Notes: generated from the letters alone by a model not told the origin. DNA of 34,973 bases from Flavobacteriaceae bacterium (GCA_002862805.1 PKEA01000091.1:1-34973); one strand, 5' to 3'; counted from the first letter of the stretch, positions 25,757 through 34,019 are shown. Translations and numbers: made by a program.

Positions 25757-26554
25757 CTAAATTTTCCTTCCCACCAAACTATACATCATCGGAATTTTAT
25801 TTTCCAAATGCTTTATTCTGAATTTATTGGTTTCGAACTCTATGGTTTCCTTGAAACAATTGTAATTGGAGTAATCATACTCTTCAAAATGTTCTATTTG
25901 TAAACCATTATTCATTAAAGACTGGAAAACTTCTGAAAGGGAATGATTCCAACCAATGTAATCTGTTTTTATGTCTGCATTTTGGTCAGCATAAGTTCCT
26001 ATGTATTCTTCTAAGATTGGTTTTTCGTTATGATAATGGTATTTAATTTTGGTAAAATCATCATCAAACATCCAAACTACTGGGTGAAATTCTACAAAAA
26101 CTAATTTTCCGTTTGGTTTTAAGAAATGCGAAATGACTTTTGCCCATTTATCTAAATCGGGTAACCAACCAATTGTTCCATAACTGGTGTAAACAATATC
26201 AAACCTTTCATCTAAATGATTAGGAGTTTCATAAACATCGCAACAAATGAATTTGGCATCTAAATTAAGTTCTTCATTTAATTGTTGTGCTTTTTCTATG
26301 GCTTTATCGGACAAATCAACTCCTGTGCATTTGGCTCCAAGTCTTGCTAAGGAAAGCGTGTCTTGTCCAAAATGGCATTGTAAATGTAAAATGCTCTTTC
26401 CTTTTATTTCTCCTAAAAGTTCTAAATCAATTTCAGGAACGGAGTTTTTTCCCGAAAGGAAATCGGAAACATTATAAAAATCAGAAGCTACATGAATATC
26501 GACTTTATTATTCCATGTCTGTTTATTTACATTTTTATAATTATCGATACTCAT
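25757..26554 (-). CDS. Class I SAM-dependent methyltransferase
   Basis: A 265-residue cytoplasmic methyltransferase of the Methyltransf_11/25 type. Motif I is LHLQCHFGQDTLSLARLGA (about 56-74), with GVDLSDKAIEKAQ as motif post-I, DVYETP as the acidic region, and FDIVYTSYGTIGWLPDL as motif II/III. The usual Gly-x-Gly is Cys-His-Phe-Gly here, as is common in this subfamily. A C-terminal beta part (HFEEYDYSNYNCFKETIEFE) may bind substrate. Substrate is unknown. It lies between the DUF1569 protein and the short-chain dehydrogenase. Confidence 0.9.
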   Translation of the reverse strand: MSIDNYKNVNKQTWNNKVDIHVASDFYNVSDFLSGKNSVPEIDLELLGEIKGKSILHLQCHFGQDTLSLARLGAKCTGVDLSDKAIEKAQQLNEELNLDAKFICCDVYETPNHLDERFDIVYTSYGTIGWLPDLDKWAKVISHFLKPNGKLVFVEFHPVVWMFDDDFTKIKYHYHNEKPILEEYIGTYADQNADIKTDYIGWNHSLSEVFQSLMNNGLQIEHFEEYDYSNYNCFKETIEFETNKFRIKHLENKIPMMYSLVGRKI

Positions 26555-26627
26555 ATAGCTTGTGTTTTAATTAGGAACAATTTACTTCAAATAAATAAAG
26601 TGTCCAAATTAATATGTTTTTTAAAGC

Positions 26628-27347
26628 TTATGGATTTGTTGACCAAAGGGAAGCGCCTTTTAACATGGCTCTTCTTGGTAATTTTAATCCAGCAACTATT
26701 AATTCTGCAAAATCATCTGGTTGTAGCACTGAATCTTCTGAGTTTTTATTGGCAATTCCTAATTCAATTGACATGTCAGATGCGATTGTGCTTGGTGTTA
26801 AAGTGCAAACTCTAATGTTGTTTTTACGCACTTCTTTCATTAAAGATTCTGACATTCCAATTACTGCGAATTTCGAAGCTGAATAAGCAGAAGTATTAGC
26901 ATTTCCGGTTAATCCAGCAGTTGAAGAAATATTAAAAATATCTCCTTCATTTTTTTCTATTAAATAAGGTAATACTTCTTTGGTTACAAAATACATTCCC
27001 ATTACATTGGTTTGAATGATTTCTGACCATTGATCTACTTTCATATCATTTAAAGCACCAAAAGCTGCAACACCAGCATTGTTTACCAAAATATCTACAC
27101 TTCCAAATTTACTGATAATTTGTTTTATTCCATTCTGGACTTCTTCATAATTCCCTATATTAAACAGAGCGTATGTAGCATTTACACCTAATGCTTTTAA
27201 TTCTTCAACAGTTTCTTGTAAATTCTTTTCATTTCTTCCGGTAATAGCAACATCAATCCCTTCTTTAGCAAAGGCAAGGGCAGTAGCTTTTCCTAAACCT
27301 CTGCTTCCCCCTGTAATAATTGCTTTTTTACCTTTTAAATTTCCCAT
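26628..27347 (-). CDS. Short-chain dehydrogenase/reductase (FabG-like)
   Basis: A 239-residue classical SDR. NAD(P)-binding TGGSRGLG is at residues 12-19, NNAG at 89-92, catalytic Ser at 141-142, Tyr155 and Lys159 (YSASK). Arg38 in TGRN points to NADP. It resembles 3-oxoacyl-ACP reductases, but no fatty-acid genes are close, so the substrate is uncertain and a general ketone reductase is equally likely. It stands at the start of a minus-strand run leading to the methyltransferase (73-base gap) and is divergent from the immunophilin gene. Confidence 0.92.
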   Translation of the reverse strand: MGNLKGKKAIITGGSRGLGKATALAFAKEGIDVAITGRNEKNLQETVEELKALGVNATYALFNIGNYEEVQNGIKQIISKFGSVDILVNNAGVAAFGALNDMKVDQWSEIIQTNVMGMYFVTKEVLPYLIEKNEGDIFNISSTAGLTGNANTSAYSASKFAVIGMSESLMKEVRKNNIRVCTLTPSTIASDMSIELGIANKNSEDSVLQPDDFAELIVAGLKLPRRAMLKGASLWSTNP

Positions 27348-27490
27348 TTTAATCTAATTTTTATTTAAAGTAAAATTAAAAATTAAATATTTCTTTTTTG
27401 TAATTAAAACCTTAAATTAAATATAAATTTTATGTTTCACTTTTAGGATTTTGTTGTGAATTTGGAGTTTTTTATATCTAATAAAATCAC

Positions 27491-27498
27491 TAATTTTG
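27491..27498 (+). promoter_or_regulatory. Likely -7 box of the immunophilin gene (TAATTTTG)
   Basis: TAATTTTG, an exact TAnnTTTG match, 23 bases before the ATG at 27522. A TTTG lies 26 bases upstream (27461-27464), slightly farther than usual. Confidence 0.55.
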
Positions 27499-27521
27499 CA
27501 GAATAATTTAAATTAAAAAAC

Positions 27522-28454
27522 ATGCAAGACGGAATTTACGCAAAATTTAATACGCCAAAAGGAAGTATTTTAGTGAAATTAACGCACGATAAAACTCCAG
27601 GAACTGTTGGAAACTTTGTTGGTTTAGCTGAAGGTCAGTTAGAGAATACTGCAAAACCAATGGGAACACCATATTATAACGGATTGAAATTTCACCGTGT
27701 TATTCCAGATTTCATGATTCAAGGTGGTTGTCCACAAGGAACAGGAACAGGTGATGCAGGTTATAAATTTGATGATGAATTTCACCCTGAATTAAAACAC
27801 GATAGACCAGGAGTATTGTCTATGGCAAATGCTGGTCCTGGAACTAATGGTTCTCAATTTTTTATTACACATATACCAACAGATTGGTTAGATGGTAAGC
27901 ATACTGTTTTTGGTCATGTTGTTGAAGGACAGGATGTTGTTGATGCGGTTGCTCAAGGCGATGCAATTGAATCAATCGAAATTGTAAGAGTAGGAGCAGA
28001 AGCTGAAAAATGGAATGCTATTGAAGCATTTAGAACTTTTGAAGGTTCTCGTGAAAAAAGGTTAGCAGAGCAAAAAAAGCAAGCAGCAGAAGCTTTAGAG
28101 AAATTAGCAGCTGGTTTTGATACTACAGAAAGTGGTTTACGTTATAAAATGATTCAAAAAGGTGCTGGTAAACAAGCAGAAAAAGGGAAAACAGTTTCTG
28201 TACATTACCAAGGTGCTTTAGAAAACGGACAGGTGTTTGATTCTTCATACAAAAGAAAACAACCTATTGATTTTAAATTAGGTGCAGGACAAGTTATTGA
28301 AGGTTGGGACGAAGGTATTGCCTTGTTACAAGTTGGAGATAAAGCTCGTTTTGTGATTCCATCATATTTAGGGTATGGTTCTAGAGGTGCTGGAGGAGTT
28401 ATTCCACCAGATGCGACTTTAGTTTTTGACGTTGAATTAATGGATGTTAAATAA
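27522..28454 (+). CDS. Dual-family peptidyl-prolyl isomerase (cyclophilin-FKBP fusion)
   Basis: A 310-residue cytoplasmic protein combining two unrelated prolyl isomerase folds. Residues 1-155 are cyclophilin, with the catalytic motif [13 protein letters not shown] (Arg59, Phe64, Gln67), [23 protein letters not shown] and [10 protein letters not shown] helical, charged linker (about 165-200) follows. Residues 205-310 are [43 protein letters not shown] and the final [11 protein letters not shown]. The order cyclophilin then FKBP matches the CFBP immunophilins described in Flavobacterium. No signal peptide is present. It has its own promoter and terminator. Both sites look complete, so both should be active. 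Confidence 0.96.
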   Translation: MQDGIYAKFNTPKGSILVKLTHDKTPGTVGNFVGLAEGQLENTAKPMGTPYYNGLKFHRVIPDFMIQGGCPQGTGTGDAGYKFDDEFHPELKHDRPGVLSMANAGPGTNGSQFFITHIPTDWLDGKHTVFGHVVEGQDVVDAVAQGDAIESIEIVRVGAEAEKWNAIEAFRTFEGSREKRLAEQKKQAAEALEKLAAGFDTTESGLRYKMIQKGAGKQAEKGKTVSVHYQGALENGQVFDSSYKRKQPIDFKLGAGQVIEGWDEGIALLQVGDKARFVIPSYLGYGSRGAGGVIPPDATLVFDVELMDVK

Positions 28455-28485
28455 GATAAGTGTTAATTAGTTTTTAAAATATATA

Positions 28486-28520
28486 AAAATCCTGAAAGTT
28501 TCTTTCGGGATTTTTCTTTT
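28486..28520 (+). terminator. Terminator after the immunophilin gene
   Basis: Stem AAAATCCTGAAAG/CTTTCGGGATTTT (13 positions, one G-U pair) closes a 3-base TTT loop and is followed by a T-rich run. It lies 32 bases after the stop codon. Confidence 0.88.
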
Positions 28521-28550
28521 TTACTATATTTACTTCAAATACTTTATACT

Positions 28551-28838
28551 ATGAAAAAATATATTTTAATTGGCATTTTAGGACTAATTTTTGTTGCTTG
28601 TACAGCTAAGAAAGCGGTGGTGGTAGAAGAAGTTGTAGATATGACTAATTTTACTCCTGAATTAGTTCAAGGAAAAACTATTTATGAAGCAAAGTGTGGT
28701 AAATGTCACGATTTACCAAGACCAGCAGCATATACAAAAGATAAATGGACGCCAATTATGAATAGTATGGCTAAAAAAGCTAAAATTTCTGATGAGGATA
28801 GAGAATTGGTGTATAATTATGTTACGATGAATCTATAG
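28551..28838 (+). CDS. Small c-type cytochrome lipoprotein
   Basis: A 95-residue lipoprotein (lipobox FVAC, Cys17) with one haem c site: CGKCH at residues 49-53, followed by a likely distal Met in WTPIMNSMAKK. The predicted size and spacing fit the small monohaem cytochrome family (cytochrome_C/DHC-like). It should be tethered to a membrane and carry electrons, or act as a haem-binding stabiliser. No oxidase genes are nearby, so its partner is unknown. A hairpin terminator follows directly. Confidence 0.88.
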   Translation: MKKYILIGILGLIFVACTAKKAVVVEEVVDMTNFTPELVQGKTIYEAKCGKCHDLPRPAAYTKDKWTPIMNSMAKKAKISDEDRELVYNYVTMNL

Positions 28839-28842
28839 TGTT

Positions 28843-28886
28843 TTTGGCTCATTTTTTGATTTAAATTATTGAGCCAAACTTTTTTT
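28843..28886 (+). terminator. Terminator hairpin after the cytochrome gene
   Basis: Perfect 9-bp stem TTTGGCTCA/TGAGCCAAA separated by an 18-base AT-rich loop, then CTTTTTTT. It begins 5 bases after the cytochrome stop and its T-run ends only 2 bases before the ATG of the following gene. Confidence 0.8.
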
Positions 28887-28888
28887 AT

Positions 28889-29392
28889 ATGAAAAATAAA
28901 CTTTCTTTATTCTTTCTTCTTTTATCTATATTCTGTTATAGTCAAGTGCCTCATTGTGGTTTTGATTTTACTTCTTATTTGGTTGTTTTGCCACATGAAA
29001 ACGGTAATTCAACTGTTATAAACGACTTGCAAATTACTGTTGTAGATGAAAAAGGGAATGAAGTTTTAAATGTTGATAATAGCTTAAGTTGGATAAATAA
29101 AGACAAAGCACTTTTATTTGACCGAAACTATTTGATAAGCAAATCTACTGAAAAAGAACGTTGGTTCTTTCCTTATGCTAATGAGAGTTATTTTTTATCG
29201 GTGACGAATACGTTTCCTGCTGAGAATTACAGCATAAAAATTTCAGATGCAAAAGAAATCTATAAAACTCAAATTATACAATTACAGCCTTTTAATTTGT
29301 ACATTTTGTGTTCTAGTGAAAATGAAAAACAATCGCGTCAATTCGGACCAAGAACCAATAGGCCTATTGAGGTTGTGATGGAGAAGAAATAG
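28889..29392 (+). CDS. Secreted protein of unknown function
   Basis: A 167-residue protein with a signal peptide (residues 1-19, CYSQ). The mature part starts with VPHCGFDFTSYLVVLPHENG and then beta-rich segments (VINDLQITVVDEKGNEV, NTFPAENYSIKISDAKEIYKTQIIQL), which suggest an immunoglobulin-like or similar beta-sandwich. Two cysteines (in PHCGF and YILCSS) may form a disulfide. No family is recognised. It starts immediately after a terminator T-run and is followed 2 bases later by the next gene, so it may lead a three-gene unit. Confidence 0.7.
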   Translation: MKNKLSLFFLLLSIFCYSQVPHCGFDFTSYLVVLPHENGNSTVINDLQITVVDEKGNEVLNVDNSLSWINKDKALLFDRNYLISKSTEKERWFFPYANESYFLSVTNTFPAENYSIKISDAKEIYKTQIIQLQPFNLYILCSSENEKQSRQFGPRTNRPIEVVMEKK

Positions 29393-29394
29393 TT

Positions 29395-29739
29395 ATGGGA
29401 AATACTATTCAAGTTAAATATAATGAACATTATAAATTGTATGTTTTATTAAAAGATTATATCCTTTTTGAGCATCTATTAATTGAAAACAAAATTGATT
29501 ATTATTATAACATAGTTGAAAATTCTAACGTTAGTTCTGGAATTCGTTTTTTTATTCAAGATAAAGACAGAAGTTTAGTTAATGAATTATTAATTAAAAA
29601 TGAAATAATAGCAAGTACAGAAACTATTTTACTTACAGATTATGAAGATGGAAAAAAAGTGTATAAGTTTCAATTATATACTTATTTAATAGTAATTGCG
29701 ATAGTTTTATTAATCATTTTAATAGGTTCTTATTTATGA
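29395..29739 (+). CDS. Membrane-anchored DUF2007-like protein
   Basis: A 114-residue protein with a soluble domain of about 85 residues and a C-terminal membrane helix (residues 93-113, YTYLIVIAIVLLIILIGSYL). The soluble part (KLYVLLKDYILFEHLLIEN, SGIRFFIQDKDRSLVNELL) resembles the DUF2007 signal-transducer-like fold, which is a short alpha/beta module, but this is a suggestion. The gene starts 2 bases after the previous stop and overlaps the next start by 4 bases (ATGA). It is likely tail-anchored in the inner membrane, facing the cytoplasm. Confidence 0.65.
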   Translation: MGNTIQVKYNEHYKLYVLLKDYILFEHLLIENKIDYYYNIVENSNVSSGIRFFIQDKDRSLVNELLIKNEIIASTETILLTDYEDGKKVYKFQLYTYLIVIAIVLLIILIGSYL

Positions 29740-30161
29740 ATATAAAATTATTAATATTACTATTTGGTTTAAGTTCAATTTCATTATTTTCTCAAAATAA
29801 AATAATTGAAGGTAAAATATTTGATGAAAATTTCCAGTTCTTAGAAAATGCATTTATTGAAACTACAGATGGAAAATATTACACCAAATCTAATGAAAAT
29901 GGAGATTTTAAAATTATTATTCCAAGCGAGTATAATGAATTAAAAGTTCAGTTTGTAGGGCTTCATCCTTACGTTATTCATTTAGAAAATAGATGTTTTA
30001 TTAATGTAATTTTATTAAATCATTTTTTAATTGAATTTAAAACTTTAAAAGAAGAAGATAAATTCTATTCTAAAAGAAGAAAGAGAGTAAATAGAAAGTT
30101 TAAAAATATCTTGAAAAATAATAAATACAGGAAAGATAGTTATTGTCTTTCAGCTAATTAA
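29736..30161 (+). CDS. Secreted carboxypeptidase-regulatory-like protein
   Basis: A 141-residue exported protein (signal peptide 1-19, FSQ). Residues about 22-90 form a carboxypeptidase-like regulatory domain (KIIEGKIFDENFQFLENAFIE, YYTKSNENGDFKIIIP and LKVQFVGLHPYVIHL), as found at the N-terminus of SusC-type receptors. Here it is a stand-alone domain followed by a basic C-terminal stretch (KRRKRVNRKFKNILKNNKY). Its ATG overlaps the stop of the previous gene. A role as a receptor-like adaptor or peptidoglycan-associated factor is speculative. Confidence 0.7.
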   Translation: MNIKLLILLFGLSSISLFSQNKIIEGKIFDENFQFLENAFIETTDGKYYTKSNENGDFKIIIPSEYNELKVQFVGLHPYVIHLENRCFINVILLNHFLIEFKTLKEEDKFYSKRRKRVNRKFKNILKNNKYRKDSYCLSAN

Positions 30162-30606
30162 AAAGTACATAAACCAAATTTCCAACTAACATAATTTTAA
30201 AAATTAAAGACAAGGCGCTGATTTTTAAATGAAACTTTGTTTGTGCAATAATAATCAGTATCACTAATAAAGGTAAGATTAATCCAGAGAATAATCTAAG
30301 TGAATGTGTTTCTGAAAAATCATTAAAGCGATAAGAATTCACTTCATTAAAAAGTATTGATTCTTTTATAGTAACAAAATCGCCTTGTTTTATCTTTTTT
30401 GCAAATTCTTTAGAAACTACAAACTGAACTTCTTTTGTGTTAACAGTATAGGAAATATGTGAATTTCCACCTGCATTATAATAATTTTGTCTTTCAGAAT
30501 TAATAAAATAAACTTCAGTTGAAATTTCCTTTCCAGTCAATGAAAAATCAAGAATAAATATAAGCGCTAAACTATAGAATAGAATTAAAGATACTTTTTT
30601 AAGCAT
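30154..30606 (-). CDS. Membrane protein of unknown function
   Basis: A 150-residue protein with a N-terminal hydrophobic segment (about 5-23), a polar beta-rich part of ~80 residues (ISTEVYFINSERQNYYNAGG, VSKEFAKKIKQGDFVTIKE) and two closing membrane helices (about 106-123 and 131-148). The polar part would lie outside the membrane. No family was recognised. It converges with the carboxypeptidase-regulatory-like gene, with an 8-base overlap of the coding ends. It starts 3 bases after the thioredoxin-like gene and may be co-transcribed with it. Confidence 0.65.
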   Translation of the reverse strand: MLKKVSLILFYSLALIFILDFSLTGKEISTEVYFINSERQNYYNAGGNSHISYTVNTKEVQFVVSKEFAKKIKQGDFVTIKESILFNEVNSYRFNDFSETHSLRLFSGLILPLLVILIIIAQTKFHLKISALSLIFKIMLVGNLVYVLFN

Positions 30607-30609
30607 AAC

Positions 30610-31164
30610 TTATTTCCACTTAATATTACAACCAATACTTGGTTTTTGTGGTTCTACTATTTTACGGTTGTAAAGCACAGCATCAATTGCATTTCGTAAA
30701 TCGCTTCCACTAACAGGAATTGCGTTTGCAGGTCTTGAATCGTCCATTTGTCCGCGATAAACCAATTTATCCTGACTGTCAAACAAATAAAAATCGGGTG
30801 TACAAGCAGCATCATATGCTTTTGCTACTTCTTGAGTTTCATCGTATAAATAAGGAAATTCTATTTTGTTTTCTAAAGCAAAATCAGCCATTTTATCTGG
30901 AGCATCTTGCGGATAATTTATAATATCATTACTTGAAATGGCAACTACTCCTATTCCTTGAACTCTATAATCGTTAGCAATCATAACAATTTCATCAATT
31001 ACATGAACCACAAACGGACAATGATTGCAAATAAACATGACCAAAGTTCCTTTATGTCCTTTGCATTCTTCAAAATTAAAATTGGTATTAAAATTAGATG
31101 CTGGTAATAAAAAATCGGGTGCTTTTGTACCAAGAGGCAACATGTTTGAAGGAGTTTGAGCCAT
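30610..31164 (-). CDS. Thioredoxin-like/peroxiredoxin-like (AhpC-TSA) protein
   Basis: A 184-residue cytoplasmic redoxin. The active site is Cys46-Asn-His-Cys49 within MFICNHCPFV, with the upstream PLGTKAPDFLLPAS motif of AhpC/TSA and TlpA relatives and a cis-Pro region in DAACTPDFYLFD. It corresponds to the PRX-like subgroup with a Cys-x-x-Cys site (thioredoxin family protein of Flavobacteria). It probably acts as a disulfide reductase; peroxide reduction is not shown. Downstream is the membrane protein at 30154. No export signal is visible, so the cytoplasm is the likely location. Confidence 0.88.
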   Translation of the reverse strand: MAQTPSNMLPLGTKAPDFLLPASNFNTNFNFEECKGHKGTLVMFICNHCPFVVHVIDEIVMIANDYRVQGIGVVAISSNDIINYPQDAPDKMADFALENKIEFPYLYDETQEVAKAYDAACTPDFYLFDSQDKLVYRGQMDDSRPANAIPVSGSDLRNAIDAVLYNRKIVEPQKPSIGCNIKWK

Positions 31165-31261
31165 TTTGAATAAGAGTTTAGAAATTAAATTTCAGAAGTT
31201 ATTGACCTCTTGTTATTATACGTTAGTAAATGAATAATGTTACAAAATGATTGAAAATTCT

Positions 31262-31269
31262 TAAATTTG
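31262..31269 (+). promoter_or_regulatory. Possible -7 box upstream of the CsaA-like gene (TAAATTTG)
   Basis: TAAATTTG is an exact TAnnTTTG match ending 10 bases before the ATG at 31280, which would give an almost leaderless transcript. No TTG at -33 was found. Confidence 0.3.
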
Positions 31270-31279
31270 AAAAAAAAAA

Positions 31280-31621
31280 ATGAAAGTTGAAATAAATTGG
31301 ACTGATTTTGAAAAAGTTGAAATGCGTGTTGGAACCATTATAGAGGTCAATGATTTTCCAGAAGCGAGAAACCCTGCCTATCAGTTAAAAATTGATTTTG
31401 GTGCAGAAATAGGTGTTTTAAAATCATCTGCACAAATTACCAAACGCTATACTAAAGAAGATTTATTCAACACGCAAATTGTAGCGGTTGTAAATTTTCC
31501 AAAGAAACAAATAGGGAAATTTATGAGTGAGTGTTTGGTTCTTGGTGCAATGGGAAATGAAAATGACATTGTGTTGCTTTCGCCTCATTTTAAAGTGGAA
31601 AACGGATTAAGAATTGGATAA
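31280..31621 (+). CDS. csaA: CsaA-like tRNA-binding protein
   Basis: A 113-residue OB-fold protein of the CsaA/tRNA-binding-domain family. Motifs: DFEKVEMRVGTIIEVNDFPEARNP, AYQLKIDFGAEIGVLKSSAQI, VVNFPKKQIGKFMSECLVLGA and NDIVLLSPHFKVENGLRIG, all conserved. CsaA forms dimers, binds tRNA-like RNA and has been described as a chaperone linked to protein export in Bacillus; the exact role in Bacteroidota is not proven. It is a single gene followed by a bidirectional terminator. Confidence 0.94.
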   Translation: MKVEINWTDFEKVEMRVGTIIEVNDFPEARNPAYQLKIDFGAEIGVLKSSAQITKRYTKEDLFNTQIVAVVNFPKKQIGKFMSECLVLGAMGNENDIVLLSPHFKVENGLRIG

Positions 31622-31622
31622 T

Positions 31623-31655
31623 AAAAAAGCCCTGAAAATTTCAGGGCTTTTTTAT
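31623..31655. terminator. Bidirectional terminator between csaA and the PUR gene
   Basis: Stem GCCCTGA/TCAGGGC with an AAATT loop, with A-run before and T-run after (AAAAAA and TTTTTT), so it works for both converging genes (ends 31621 and 31673). Confidence 0.9.
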
Positions 31656-31672
31656 TATATAACACTTTAATA

Positions 31673-32047
31673 TTAAATATCGTCAAAACTAATGTCAGTA
31701 AAATTGCTTGTTGAAACGTTTTCAGTAGCTTCATTTTCATATACTTCTTTTTTGAAGTCTTTTTGGTGTCTTTCAGAAATTACTTCTTCTCCTTTATGAT
31801 CTACAACAAATGAAGTCATTTCGTCTAAAATTTCTTGAAAAGCAGCAAAATCTTCCTTGTATAAGTAAATTTTATGCTTTTTAAAATGATAAGAACCGTC
31901 TTCTTCAGTAAACTTTTTACTTTCAGTAATAGTTATGTAATAATCATCAGCCTTAGTAGCTCTAACATCAAAAAAATAAGTTCTTCTTCCTGCCCTTAAT
32001 ACTTTAGAAAAGATATCTTCTTTATCTAACATTTCTTTTTCATTCAT
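31673..32047 (-). CDS. PUR family (DUF3276) DNA/RNA-binding protein
   Basis: A 124-residue cytoplasmic protein of the bacterial PUR-alpha-like family (DUF3276). The PUR repeat is seen in DIFSKVLRAGRRTYFFDVRATKADDYYITITESKK (about 11-45) and KHKIYLYKEDFAAFQEILDEMTSF (about 58-81). The family binds single-stranded nucleic acids; relatives such as BpuR in Borrelia repress translation of target mRNAs. It has an acidic C-terminal end with FTDISFDDI. It lies 66 bases downstream of the ABC exporter on the same strand, and probably has its own transcription signals. Confidence 0.92.
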   Translation of the reverse strand: MNEKEMLDKEDIFSKVLRAGRRTYFFDVRATKADDYYITITESKKFTEEDGSYHFKKHKIYLYKEDFAAFQEILDEMTSFVVDHKGEEVISERHQKDFKKEVYENEATENVSTSNFTDISFDDI

Positions 32048-32113
32048 AATCTTTCGAATCTATTATTGGTTTTTATAGAAATCAAAAATCTAAAAAAAAA
32101 AGGTATAAAACAA

Positions 32114-33877
32114 TTAATTAACAATTTCTTTTTCTGAAAGTTGTTTGTTGTATAAATCTTTATAGTAGCCTTCTTGCTCGAGTAATTGATTATGAGTACC
32201 TTGTTGTATAATTTGTCCTTCGTCGAGTATAATAATTTTAGTAGCATTTTTAGCAGAAGATACTCTATGACTGACAAGAATTGTAGTTTTGTTTTTACAA
32301 TATTTTGTTAAACTATTTAAAATTGCTTCTTCCGTTTCTGTATCTACAGCGCTTAAACAATCGTCTAATAATAAAATAGGCGCATTTTTTATTAACGCTC
32401 TAGCAATTGAAACCCTTTGTTTTTGCCCACCAGATAAAGTAATTCCTCGTTCTCCTAAAATAGTATCGTATTGATTGGTGAAATTAATTATATTGTTGTG
32501 AACAACTGCTTTTTTAGCTGCATCTATTACTTCATCATCAGTTGCATTTTCATTACCAAATTTAATATTGTTCTTTATAGTGTCTGAAAATAAAAATGCG
32601 TCTTGAGGAACAACGCTAATGTTGTTTCTTAAATCGTTAAGATTAACATCTTGAATTAATTTGTTGTCAATTAAAATAGAACCTTTTGTAACATCATACA
32701 TTCTACTTACTAGCGTAAGAATTGATGATTTTCCAGATCCAGTTTTTCCAAGAATTGCAAGTGTTTCACCTGGGTTTATTTTAAAAGAAATATTTTTTAA
32801 AGCAGTTATATTTGTATCATCATAGGTAAAAGTTACATTCTTGAATTCAATTTTACCAACTATTTCATCATGTTGAGATGAAGTGTTTTGAATTGAAGGT
32901 GTAATTTTTAAAAACTCATTTAATCTTTTTTGAGATGCTTCTGCTTCTTGTACTAATGAAGAAACCCAACCTAAAGAAGCTACAGGCCAAGTTAACATGT
33001 TGATGTATAAAATAAACTGTGCGATAACACCAATACTTTCAATTTTACCATCAATATACATAGTTCCACCTACATAAATGACTACTAAATTGCTCAACCC
33101 AATAAGTAATATCATCAATGGTCCAAATAATGAGTTTACTTTAACCAAAGACATTGATTTATTTTTGCTTTCATGCGTTAAAGCTTCAAACTCTTTTTCT
33201 TTTTCTTTTTCAATTGCATAAGCTTTAATTACTCTTATTCCAGAAAATATTTCTTGTGCAAATGATGATAATGTAGAAAGGTTTTTTTGAAATTCACTAC
33301 TTCGTTTATGTATTTCAGAGCTAATTTTGAAAACACCATACGATAAAAGTGGTAAAGGCAATAAAGAGTATAAAGTTAATTCAGGAGAAATATTATACAT
33401 ATATATAATAACAACTGTAAAACGGATGAATGTATTTAAAGAATACATTACAGCTGGCCCCACGTACATTCTCACTTTTCCTACATCTTCACTTATTCTA
33501 CTCATTAAATCACCTGTTCTATTTTGTTTATAGAAACTTTGAGATAATTTTTGATAATGATTGTAAACTTCGTTTTTTAAATCAAATTCAATGAATCTCG
33601 ACATAACAATAAGGGTTTGTCTCATTAAAAAAGTTAAAAAACCAGCAATAATTGTAGTTACGAGTATAAGAATAACGTTATAGAACAATTCTTTTTTTAC
33701 TAATGCTAAAGAAATATTTTCTTGCTTAGTAAATTCTTCAATGGTCTTTATAGAATTTCCAATTAATTCAGGAGTGAATAAAGAAAATATTTGTGCGACA
33801 ATTGTAATAATAATACCAAGAAAAAAACGGTATTTATATTTGATAAAATATTTGTTTAAATATTGTAATTCTTTCAT
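32114..33877 (-). CDS. ABC exporter, fused permease and ATPase
   Basis: A 587-residue half-transporter of the MdlB/BmrC/MsbA type. Residues ~15-320 hold six transmembrane helices with the NRTGDLMSRISEDVGKVR coupling segment. The ATPase has Walker A GKTGSGKSS (377-385, Lys383), the signature LSGGQKQRVSIARAL, Walker B ILLLDDCLSAVD with Asp505, and a switch His in LVSHR. The catalytic Glu is Asp506. In heterodimeric exporters such as BmrC/BmrD one subunit carries Asp here, but no second exporter gene is adjacent. Substrate unknown; drugs or lipids are typical. Confidence 0.95.
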   Translation of the reverse strand: MKELQYLNKYFIKYKYRFFLGIIITIVAQIFSLFTPELIGNSIKTIEEFTKQENISLALVKKELFYNVILILVTTIIAGFLTFLMRQTLIVMSRFIEFDLKNEVYNHYQKLSQSFYKQNRTGDLMSRISEDVGKVRMYVGPAVMYSLNTFIRFTVVIIYMYNISPELTLYSLLPLPLLSYGVFKISSEIHKRSSEFQKNLSTLSSFAQEIFSGIRVIKAYAIEKEKEKEFEALTHESKNKSMSLVKVNSLFGPLMILLIGLSNLVVIYVGGTMYIDGKIESIGVIAQFILYINMLTWPVASLGWVSSLVQEAEASQKRLNEFLKITPSIQNTSSQHDEIVGKIEFKNVTFTYDDTNITALKNISFKINPGETLAILGKTGSGKSSILTLVSRMYDVTKGSILIDNKLIQDVNLNDLRNNISVVPQDAFLFSDTIKNNIKFGNENATDDEVIDAAKKAVVHNNIINFTNQYDTILGERGITLSGGQKQRVSIARALIKNAPILLLDDCLSAVDTETEEAILNSLTKYCKNKTTILVSHRVSSAKNATKIIILDEGQIIQQGTHNQLLEQEGYYKDLYNKQLSEKEIVN

Positions 33878-34019
33878 TTTAAATTTTAAAAAAGTAATTA
33901 TTTTTTATTTAAAAACAATTTTACATGCTTTATTGCTAATTTATGTATTCACTTAAAATCAACTGTTTAATTGTCAAATTATTAAAATAAAGATAAAATT
34001 TTCAATCATTTTGATTTTA

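Noticed and set aside
26247..26886. Several overlapping plus-strand frames across the methyltransferase and SDR genes
   Set aside because: They are antisense to genes with complete catalytic motifs and show no coding pattern of their own.
32044..32277. Open frame of 77 codons on the minus strand overlapping the end of the ABC exporter
   Set aside because: It is a shadow of the exporter's C-terminus in another frame and of the AT-rich gap.
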